Part shown: positions 1 through 5,348 of the stretch, piece by piece | Position numbering within the stretch: position 1 is the first letter of the stretch | Layout: each line of letters opens with the position of its first letter | Assembly: GCA_021767325.1 (NCBI GenBank) | Contig: JAASTM010000138.1 | Coordinates: forward strand, 1 to 6,559 | Origin: Spirochaetales bacterium | GTDB taxonomy: Bacteria > Spirochaetota > Spirochaetia > DSM-16054 > Sediminispirochaetaceae | Length of the DNA stretch: 6,559 nucleotides | Direction: 5' to 3' | Notes under the pieces: model-generated | Told to the model about the DNA's origin: nothing | Database searches by the model: none | What the model saw: the letters and a program-made list of their open reading frames with translations, nothing else | Translations under genes and position numbers: made by a program

Positions 1-29
1 GCAACTTAGTAAAAATGCTATATATAAAA

Positions 30-1358
30 TCAGTTCTCCCAGCGGCCGAAGCTGAGAGCGGTCAGTGTGTCGTCGCTTGATCCCCCGGACGAGCCGGGGG
101 CGATACCCGCTATCGACCAGTTCTGCCCGCCGTCGGTTGACTGAACGAGTGTACGGTTATCTCCCACCGCCATCCAGGTTCCGTAGCCGTTGTATAGAAC
201 CTCGGTTAGATCATCCGTACTGTTCAGCGAGTGGCTGGCAGTGCTGAATGATTGTCCCCCATCGGTGGAATAGAGGATTACCGGGACATCACTGCTGTCA
301 TATCCAACCGCCACAAAAGTGTTTGTGCCCGTAGCGGCGGCGACGGCCCTCAGCAAGGTTATATCACTCGGCAGGGAGGCCGCCGTCCAGGTTGCCCCGT
401 CATCGGTGGAATAATAGGCCAGGGCTTCCATAGCGCTCCCCAAGCCCGAAGTTGCCCCAACTGCAACCCAATCGTCAACTGTGTTGGTAGCCACATCGAA
501 AAAGTTGCCGGACAACCCGCTTCCAGTTTGCCATGGACCGTCAGACCAGTCGGTGGTATACACTGCGGTCCCGCTTTGTCCGACTGCAACCCAGGTGTCG
601 TTGCCGTCTGATGCTACCGCCAGTAAATCGGTGATTCCCGAACTGGGGAAGGAATCCGGATCGAGCCAGTTTGCACCGTTGTCGTTTGAATACTTGGCAA
701 TATAATCTTGTCCGTCATATGCCACCGCTACCCAGGTGCCGGCACGGTCGCTGGCAATGTCGGTAATGCGCAGGTTGAGAGTAGTGGAGGAAAAGTTTAC
801 CGCTCTATCAGTGGATGAATACACGGTCGTGCTAACCGCCGGGGGTGCGGCAGTATTGTAGCCTATCCACCCGTCGATGCCGTCGGTCACAAGGCCATTA
901 ACGAAGCCGCTCAGGCTGAGGTTTCGATGGTACCAGTAGTCTCCCCCGTCCATGGAAATATAGGTCTCTCCGCTGCTGCCGTCGTTATAGGCGGTGACCC
1001 ACCATAGTATGGTATACGTCTCCTCGGCGATATTCGAGTCCTGAAGGCCATCCTTGTAGGCCATCGCCTTCACTGGTCCGGATTCCGACTTGAAAAAGCC
1101 TGAACTTCCGTAGTGGTACAATAGGCCGCTGGAGGGGGAAGGATTGCTTCCGTCTAAGGTATACATTATTGTTGCATCGGCGGGCTGTGCGGTAATACTC
1201 ACCTGCTGGAGCTCGGAGTAGACCCTGCCATTGGGGCTGATGTCGACAGTAATTTGGTCAGTGTCCGAATTATTCGGATTGGGGCACGCGAGAATGGCGA
1301 GTGTAATTGGAATGGTTAATACCAGAAAGACTATGCTGCTGAACTTAAAGCTTTTCAT
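30..1358 (-). CDS. Lipoprotein with chitobiase-C-terminal-like domain and seven-repeat Asp-box beta-propeller
   Basis: Probably an exported, lipid-anchored surface or periplasmic protein that binds a ligand or glycan; no enzymatic role can be read from it. Residues 1-25 form a lipoprotein signal: Lys3 and Lys5, a hydrophobic run, then I-L-A-Cys25. Residues about 39-116 (ISPNGRVYSE to ETYTI, with IMYTLDGSNPS in the middle) match the CHB_HEX_C-type beta-sandwich found in many secreted bacterial proteins. From about 118 to the end there are seven units of 42-49 residues. Each pairs a strand of the WVAVG type with an Asp-box (S-x-D-x-G-x-x-W/F). Canonical boxes begin at 135, 224, 317, 364 and 407; degenerate ones begin at 182 and 268. 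The start at 1358 is chosen because AGGAGG lies six bases upstream and the signal peptide begins there. An in-frame ATG 21 codons earlier lies upstream of the predicted promoter. The C-terminal LTALSFG resembles the start of another unit and may close the ring. The domain reading is strong; the function is unknown. Confidence 0.9.
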   Translation of the reverse strand: MKSFKFSSIVFLVLTIPITLAILACPNPNNSDTDQITVDISPNGRVYSELQQVSITAQPADATIMYTLDGSNPSPSSGLLYHYGSSGFFKSESGPVKAMAYKDGLQDSNIAEETYTILWWVTAYNDGSSGETYISMDGGDYWYHRNLSLSGFVNGLVTDGIDGWIGYNTAAPPAVSTTVYSSTDRAVNFSSTTLNLRITDIASDRAGTWVAVAYDGQDYIAKYSNDNGANWLDPDSFPSSGITDLLAVASDGNDTWVAVGQSGTAVYTTDWSDGPWQTGSGLSGNFFDVATNTVDDWVAVGATSGLGSAMEALAYYSTDDGATWTAASLPSDITLLRAVAAATGTNTFVAVGYDSSDVPVILYSTDGGQSFSTASHSLNSTDDLTEVLYNGYGTWMAVGDNRTLVQSTDGGQNWSIAGIAPGSSGGSSDDTLTALSFGRWEN

Positions 1359-1364
1359 AGGATA

Positions 1365-1370
1365 CCTCCT
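1365..1370 (-). promoter_or_regulatory. Shine-Dalgarno site that fixes the propeller lipoprotein start
   Basis: On the minus strand AGGAGG is followed by a six-base spacer and ATG at 1358. This consensus site decides the start in favour of Met at 1358 over the in-frame Met at 1421. Confidence 0.9.
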
Positions 1371-1392
1371 AAAAGCTAAGTCAACATACTTA

Positions 1393-1421
1393 ATTATATA
1401 CCCGGTAGAGTATTTCCACAA
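1393..1421 (-). promoter_or_regulatory. Sigma70-type promoter for the propeller lipoprotein
   Basis: Read on the minus strand, TTGTGG (1421-1416) is separated by exactly 17 bases from a perfect TATAAT (1398-1393). Transcription would start near 1386 and give a leader of about 27 nt carrying the AGGAGG site. The -35 box matches the consensus TTGACA only in its first three bases. The A/T-rich stretch just upstream (1422-1430) could act as an UP-like element. The reading is by pattern only. Confidence 0.6.
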
Positions 1422-1493
1422 TTAATAATTCGTTGCAGTCAAATTGCCGCGCACGAAGCCGCTCGAGGGTAAAATCGCTTGTACTTTTAATGA

Positions 1494-1524
1494 TTCCATG
1501 TGTTAATGGTAGCCATACTATAAT
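1494..1524 (+). promoter_or_regulatory. Probable promoter for the small lipoprotein
   Basis: A perfect TATAAT stands at 1519-1524. A start near 1531 would leave a leader of about 19 nt that still contains the AAAGGA ribosome site. No good -35 box is visible; the closest candidate is TTCCAT at 1494-1499 with a 19-base spacer. The promoter is therefore weak, or it depends on an activator, or it is only apparent. Confidence 0.45.
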
Positions 1525-1535
1525 CTCATATTGAG

Positions 1536-1541
1536 AAAGGA
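1536..1541 (+). promoter_or_regulatory. Shine-Dalgarno site that decides the small lipoprotein start
   Basis: AAAGGA ends eight bases before the ATG at 1550, a normal spacing. The earlier in-frame ATG at 1541 directly abuts or overlaps this purine run and would have no usable spacing, so 1550 is preferred. Confidence 0.65.
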
Positions 1542-1549
1542 TGGAAAGA

Positions 1550-2032
1550 ATGAACCCTATTACGAAACTGGCTTTTATTTCAGTTGTTTTTCTGTTGGTT
1601 ATTTTCACGTTCGGTTCCTGTTCTGATGGATCTGGAGATGGAGATAGTCATGCATTAGAAGGGGACTGGACTCTCACAACCAGTCCAACTGGCGGTTCTC
1701 AATCAATAGGTAGCGGGAACTTTTCTCAAACTTACATTGGCAACATGGAATTGTTGAGTTACACAGTTGATCTCTACTCAGGAAGTGGATCGCTCTCCGG
1801 AGGAGATATTGACGGATCGTACTCGGTTGGCGGAAGCGAATACAGTGGACAGGTAATCTTCTCATTCAGCGACGGCAGCGACCAGGACAATGACGGGGAG
1901 ACAGACACCCTTGATTTTGATGGTACTCTATCCGGTGACACGGTGACTGGAACGTATGCGGGATATTCTGGAAATGATTCCACAGGAAAATTTGCATCCT
2001 ATGAAGGAACTTTCACTGCGACAAAACAGTAA
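1550..2032 (+). CDS. Small Gly/Ser/Asp-rich lipoprotein of unknown function
   Basis: I do not recognise a named family. The 160-residue product begins with a lipoprotein signal: Lys6, a hydrophobic run from 7 to 21, then F-G-S-Cys24, so it should be exported and lipid-anchored. After a short flexible linker the mature part (about 37-158) is rich in Gly, Ser, Asp, Thr and aromatic residues in alternating patterns. It starts with LEGDW and ends with YEGTFTATK, which suggests a small all-beta barrel or sandwich, perhaps lipocalin-like; this is inference. Residues 111-122 fit an EF-hand-like or thrombospondin-3-like calcium loop, with Asp at 111, 113, 115, 119 and 122, Gly116 and Glu117. The gene is divergent from the propeller lipoprotein and is followed by its own terminator, so it is probably monocistronic. 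The start could be three codons earlier, at 1541. Confidence 0.85.
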   Translation: MNPITKLAFISVVFLLVIFTFGSCSDGSGDGDSHALEGDWTLTTSPTGGSQSIGSGNFSQTYIGNMELLSYTVDLYSGSGSLSGGDIDGSYSVGGSEYSGQVIFSFSDGSDQDNDGETDTLDFDGTLSGDTVTGTYAGYSGNDSTGKFASYEGTFTATKQ

Positions 2033-2040
2033 GCTGAAAG

Positions 2041-2086
2041 TATAGAAGTAACACGGGGAGCATTCGTGCTCCCTTTCTATATTTTT
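2041..2086 (+). terminator. Intrinsic terminator after the small lipoprotein gene
   Basis: GGGAGCA (2056-2062), loop TTCG, TGCTCCC (2067-2073) form a perfect 7-bp stem. TATAGAA (2041-2047) and TTCTATA (2075-2081) can pair as an outer A/T-rich stem across an asymmetric internal loop. Five T residues follow at 2082-2086. It begins nine bases after the stop codon. The minus strand has no T tract directly after the stem, so it acts on plus-strand transcripts. Confidence 0.85.
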
Positions 2087-2206
2087 AGTAGTGATTATTA
2101 TAAAATGACCGAAGGCTTTCTTATGTAATTTTATATGCGAATGTAAGCCAAAAAATTAGTTACCCCGCTTCTGTTTTCTCGACACAAACAAGCAGCTGGT
2201 GGATTC
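2087..2206. other. A/T-rich convergent intergenic spacer
   Basis: This spacer lies between the terminator of the small lipoprotein gene and the TAG stop (2209-2207) of the hydrolase. I see no gene in it and no convincing terminator for the hydrolase. The only candidates are an 8-bp bulged stem at 2167-2193 and a 5-bp stem at 2114-2149, both weak. Confidence 0.6.
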
Positions 2207-3163
2207 CTACCTCTTAATAACTTCCCGGCTCTTCTCCGCAATGAGGTCGGGATGATCGAGATGGATGTAGTGGCCGCCATCCAGAATGGAATACTCGCCG
2301 CCGATGGCCTCTGTATAGGAGATTATACTCTCCTTCCACAGTTCTTCTTCATTTTCAGCTGAGATAAACGCATAGTACGGTACATCTGGTTTTCCTTGGG
2401 CGGCAACAGTCTGCGAGTTGGAGTTGAGAATTTTCCACTCTGCCCACATATTCTTGGTGTACACGCGGCGGAAAAATATGGTTTTGGCAATGTCGGCCTC
2501 TTCCTCGGTGAGAAGGCCTTTCTTCATCGCATGAAAATTGGTCTCAAAAATATCCGGTCCGCTGCGCATCAAACCGCTGCGCGCCAGGAAGGTAATCATC
2601 CGGGACATCGATTTCTCTTCTTCCGTCTGTTCGATATACCCCGGAACAATGGCATCCAGGGCGACAATCGCTTCAACCTCTTCCGGATGGAGGGCCGCCC
2701 AGTACAGCGCCTCGAGCCCGGCCATTGAGTGGGGAAATAACACATACGGCGGGTTTTCGCCGGCCATCTGGAGTGCTTGCCGGGTTTCTGCCAGTACGGT
2801 GTCTATGTCCCGAGGACTGGCGGTTATATCACTCCACCCGTATCCGGCACGCTCTACGACTGCGATGCGGTAGTCCTTTGACAACTTTTCATAGAGAACC
2901 TTGAAATCATACACCGGTGAAGCGGTTCCGTGCCCGGCCATGAACACCAGCGTTTCCTCGCCAGCACCTTCCGCATAGACATGCAACTTATCGCCATTGT
3001 CATTCACTTCTACCAGGGTACCCGGAGCCGGGTAGGTCTCTTTTTCCTGTTCCACCAGTTTTCGGTGTTCGAAGTAACTGCCCCCGACAATATAAGTTAT
3101 CCCCACCACTATCAGAAGCGGCAGAGCTATCAATATCCACTTAAAAATTCTCTTCTTTGCCAT
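2207..3163 (-). CDS. Membrane-anchored alpha/beta hydrolase
   Basis: A serine-hydrolase-fold protein of 318 residues; the substrate is unknown, and an ester, amide or lipid-type bond is only a guess from the fold. Residues about 8-29 form one hydrophobic segment after MAKKR, indicating an N-terminal anchor with the catalytic domain outside the membrane. The fold markers appear in order: the oxyanion-loop motif MAGHG (75-79), VERAGYGWSD (103-112), the nucleophile elbow FPHSMAG with Ser146, and DGGH with His298. The third catalytic residue is uncertain; Glu270 or Glu272 after the penultimate strand, or Asp169 after the preceding one, are candidates. The elbow is P-H-S-M-A rather than the usual G-x-S-x-G. 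A helical lid lies between about 175 and 245. The start is supported by GGAGAG (3171-3176) seven bases upstream. It converges with the small lipoprotein gene. It sits 157 bases after hydA on the same strand with a strong hairpin between, so separate transcription is likely. Confidence 0.93.
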   Translation of the reverse strand: MAKKRIFKWILIALPLLIVVGITYIVGGSYFEHRKLVEQEKETYPAPGTLVEVNDNGDKLHVYAEGAGEETLVFMAGHGTASPVYDFKVLYEKLSKDYRIAVVERAGYGWSDITASPRDIDTVLAETRQALQMAGENPPYVLFPHSMAGLEALYWAALHPEEVEAIVALDAIVPGYIEQTEEEKSMSRMITFLARSGLMRSGPDIFETNFHAMKKGLLTEEEADIAKTIFFRRVYTKNMWAEWKILNSNSQTVAAQGKPDVPYYAFISAENEEELWKESIISYTEAIGGEYSILDGGHYIHLDHPDLIAEKSREVIKR

Positions 3164-3189
3164 TCAAAATCTCTCCGTTCTGTCTCAAT

Positions 3190-3208
3190 GTGCTGCTTCG
3201 GGCAGCAC
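3190..3208. repeat. Perfect inverted repeat in the hydrolase upstream region
   Basis: GTGCTGC, five-base spacer, GCAGCAC: a perfect 7-bp inverted repeat. On the minus strand it lies 13 bases upstream of the hydrolase ribosome site. It overlaps the predicted transcription start, so it could be a repressor operator or a leader hairpin. No T tract follows on either strand, which argues against an intrinsic terminator. Confidence 0.6.
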
Positions 3209-3211
3209 TGT

Positions 3212-3217
3212 ATCATA
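3212..3217 (-). promoter_or_regulatory. Candidate -10 box for the hydrolase
   Basis: TATGAT on the minus strand lies about 49 bases upstream of the ATG at 3163 and would start transcription near 3205, inside the inverted repeat at 3190-3208. I see no convincing -35 box at 16-18 bases, so this is a weak call. Confidence 0.3.
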
Positions 3218-3281
3218 TGCCTTTCTCTAAATAAAGACCGTGGTAGCAGCAGGTAGAGGCCGCCGGTTCCGGGCCGCAGAT

Positions 3282-3310
3282 CGGCGGGAGCAGATAGCTG
3301 CTCCCATCCG
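3282..3310 (-). terminator. Strong hairpin after hydA, possible terminator
   Basis: GGGAGCAG (3286-3293), loop ATAG, CTGCTCCC (3298-3305) form a perfect 8-bp GC-rich stem. CGG (3282-3284) and CCG (3308-3310) can extend it across a small internal loop. It lies about ten bases beyond the hydA stop codon, where an operon terminator or mRNA-stabilising stem is expected. There is no T tract on the minus strand after the stem, so termination might be factor-dependent, or the stem may only protect the 3' end. Confidence 0.5.
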
Positions 3311-3320
3311 ATTCTATCAA

Positions 3321-5348
3321 TTATACTGAGGCAGTGACGCGCCCCCGGGCTGCCAGCCGCTCCATCACCGTTTCTACGTCGGCCCCGTAAATCGTTTCAT
3401 CGTCCACATGCGCTGTCGGTCCGCGGTCACAGTGTTCGCTGCAGAAGGTAGCGCTGACATCCACGAGCTCCTCGAGCCCCTCCTCGGCGATGCGGTGGAT
3501 GAGCGTGGTCAGCAAATTCTGGCTTCCCCGCAGGAAGCAGCTCGTACCGACGCACACCCGCACAGTGGTTTTTTGCTCGCCGGTTCCCTGCACCAGGGGT
3601 ATGTGTGCATCGGCGATTCGCTTTCGGCTGCGGTAGGAGGTGTGCAGCAACTGGTGAGCCACTTCGCTGCCGGGTTCACCGCCGAGTACACCGCGATAGC
3701 AGGTATCGATAAATGGGTTGTCGCTGCTGCGCCTCAGCTGCTGGGCGGCGGCGTCCTCGTAGAGGCCTTCGCGCCGCAGGTGGTGGGTTTCAGGATCAAA
3801 GCTGACCGGCTGGCCGGCTCCTCCGATGCAGCCGCCGGGGCAGGCCATCACCTCGACCAGGTCGAACTCGGTCTTACCCTCCTTCACCTCATGGGCGAGG
3901 CGCTTGGCATTGGCGATGCCCTGAACTACCGCGATGCGTACCTCCTCTCCCGCGATCTCCACGGTGGCGGCCTTTACACCAGCCTCGCCGCGCAGCGGTT
4001 CCAGCTCGATGGGCATGGTCGGGGCAGGGGCGCCGCCGGTCTCACGGCCGGCAAGATACCGGACTACCGCTTCGCCTACTCCGCCCGAATTACCGAAGAT
4101 GACTCCGGCACCCGAGCTGAGCCCCATCGGCAGGTCGAGGGAGTCGGACTTGAGGTCGGCAAATCTGATTCCCGTCTCCTGGATCATGCGGCCCAGCTCG
4201 GCGGTGGTGAGCACGTGGTCTACCAGGGGCTGGCCGTCGCGGCTGAGCTCGTCTCGCTGCGATTCATACTTCTTGGCCGTGCAGGGCATGATTGCCACGA
4301 CTTTTACTTTCTGGGGATCTATGCCGAGTTGTTCGGGGATGGTGCGTTTGGCAAGCGAGCCGACCATGCTCTGGGGCGACATGCAGCTCGAAAGGTTCGG
4401 CAGCAGCTCCGGGAAGGACTGTTCAGCGAACTTGACCCAGGCCGGGCAGCAGGAGGTGAACATCGGAAGGCGTTCACCAGCCTGACGCCGGTGGGCGAAC
4501 TCGGTCGCTTCTTCGGCCACTGTAAGGTCGGCACCGAAGCTGGTATCGTAGACTGCATCGAAGCCGAGCATCCGGAGGGCGCGGGCGGTTTTACCGGTGA
4601 CCGATTGGCCGGCCGGCAGGTCGAACATCTCACCCAGGGCCACCCGTACTGCCGGTGCTATCTGGGCCACCACGTAGGTATCGTCGCTGGAGAGATCGGC
4701 CCATACCCGGTCGATGTGGCTTTTCGGTACGATGGCTGCGGTGGGGCAGACTGCGGCGCATTGGCCGCAGTTGATGCAGTCCACCTCGCCGAGAGAGCGG
4801 CCGAAGGCCGGGGTAACCACCACCTCCTCGCCGCGGTGAGCGAAGTCTATGGCGCCTATGCCCTGCACCTCGCTGCAATAGCGCACACAGTCGCCGCAGA
4901 GAATACATTTGTTCGGGTCGCGCACCAGTGCCTCTGAGCCTTCGTCCAGGGGGCGCTCGGGTCTGATCTGTGGGAAGCGCACCTTCTCAACGCCCATTTT
5001 CGAGGCCAAGTCGCGGAGTTTGCAGCTGGCCGACCGCGAGCAAGTGGGGCAGTCCTGCCGGTGGTTTGCCAGCAGGAGCTCGAGGTTCATGCGGCGCATG
5101 GCGCGAATTTTCGGGGTGCTCGTCCGTATATTCATGCCCGCTTTCGGGGGCACGACGCAGGAGGCGTCGATTTTCTTACCATCGATCTCTACCAGGCACA
5201 GCCGGCAGGCCCCGTAGGTGCTGAGGTGGCTATGGTAACAGAACGTCGGAACGTCTATGTTGGCTTTGCGAATAAGGACGAGCAGGTTTTTCTCGCCCTC
5301 GATGGGGACGGTCATGCCGTCTACGGTTACGGTTGCGCTGGTACTCAT
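3321..5348 (-). CDS. hydA: [FeFe] hydrogenase catalytic subunit HydA, NAD-linked modular type
   Basis: Catalyses reversible H2 formation from protons and electrons in the cytoplasm, as the catalytic subunit of a HydABC-type complex. The 675 residues carry, in order: a plant-type [2Fe-2S] domain (Cys37, 48, 51, 64); a His-ligated [4Fe-4S] module (His96, Cys100, 103, 109); two [4Fe-4S] clusters (Cys148/151/154/158 and Cys191/194/197/201); and the H-cluster domain. Its signatures are TSCCPAW (Cys300, Cys301), MPCTAKK (Cys356) and EVMACPGGC (Cys503, Cys507). The residues of the known proton path appear present (Cys300, Glu280, Glu283, Ser320). The small-subunit-like segment is at about 525-575. 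A C-terminal thioredoxin-like [2Fe-2S] domain follows (Cys599, 604, 636, 640). The length and this last domain match Thermotoga-type HydA and exceed clostridial CpI. AGGAGG six bases upstream fixes the start at 5348; that ATG overlaps the hydB stop as ATGA, implying coupled translation. The third signature ends GGAGQP rather than the common GGGQP form. Confidence 0.97.
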   Translation of the reverse strand: MSTSATVTVDGMTVPIEGEKNLLVLIRKANIDVPTFCYHSHLSTYGACRLCLVEIDGKKIDASCVVPPKAGMNIRTSTPKIRAMRRMNLELLLANHRQDCPTCSRSASCKLRDLASKMGVEKVRFPQIRPERPLDEGSEALVRDPNKCILCGDCVRYCSEVQGIGAIDFAHRGEEVVVTPAFGRSLGEVDCINCGQCAAVCPTAAIVPKSHIDRVWADLSSDDTYVVAQIAPAVRVALGEMFDLPAGQSVTGKTARALRMLGFDAVYDTSFGADLTVAEEATEFAHRRQAGERLPMFTSCCPAWVKFAEQSFPELLPNLSSCMSPQSMVGSLAKRTIPEQLGIDPQKVKVVAIMPCTAKKYESQRDELSRDGQPLVDHVLTTAELGRMIQETGIRFADLKSDSLDLPMGLSSGAGVIFGNSGGVGEAVVRYLAGRETGGAPAPTMPIELEPLRGEAGVKAATVEIAGEEVRIAVVQGIANAKRLAHEVKEGKTEFDLVEVMACPGGCIGGAGQPVSFDPETHHLRREGLYEDAAAQQLRRSSDNPFIDTCYRGVLGGEPGSEVAHQLLHTSYRSRKRIADAHIPLVQGTGEQKTTVRVCVGTSCFLRGSQNLLTTLIHRIAEEGLEELVDVSATFCSEHCDRGPTAHVDDETIYGADVETVMERLAARGRVTASV

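Noticed and set aside
1359..1421. Upstream extension of the propeller lipoprotein by 21 codons
   Set aside because: It would bury the lipoprotein signal inside the protein, begin upstream of the predicted promoter and ignore the AGGAGG before 1358.
2114..2149. GGCTT/AAGCC inverted repeat in the convergent spacer
   Set aside because: Five base pairs closing a loop of 26 bases is easily chance in A/T-rich sequence.
2167..2193. Possible terminator for the hydrolase transcript
   Set aside because: The stem is only 3 plus 5 bp with a two-base bulge, and the T run on the minus strand starts about 11 bases beyond it, too far for a standard intrinsic terminator.
3255..3280. GC-rich self-complementary stretch with CCGG and GGCC words
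   Set aside because: The words are short palindromes that pair in many ways; no single stable stem with a sensible loop stands out.
3408..4937. Long plus-strand open frame of about 509 codons opposite hydA
   Set aside because: It lies entirely antisense to a fully recognisable hydA. It is Ala/Gly/His-rich as expected of a shadow of GC-rich coding sequence, has no domain I recognise and no good ribosome site.
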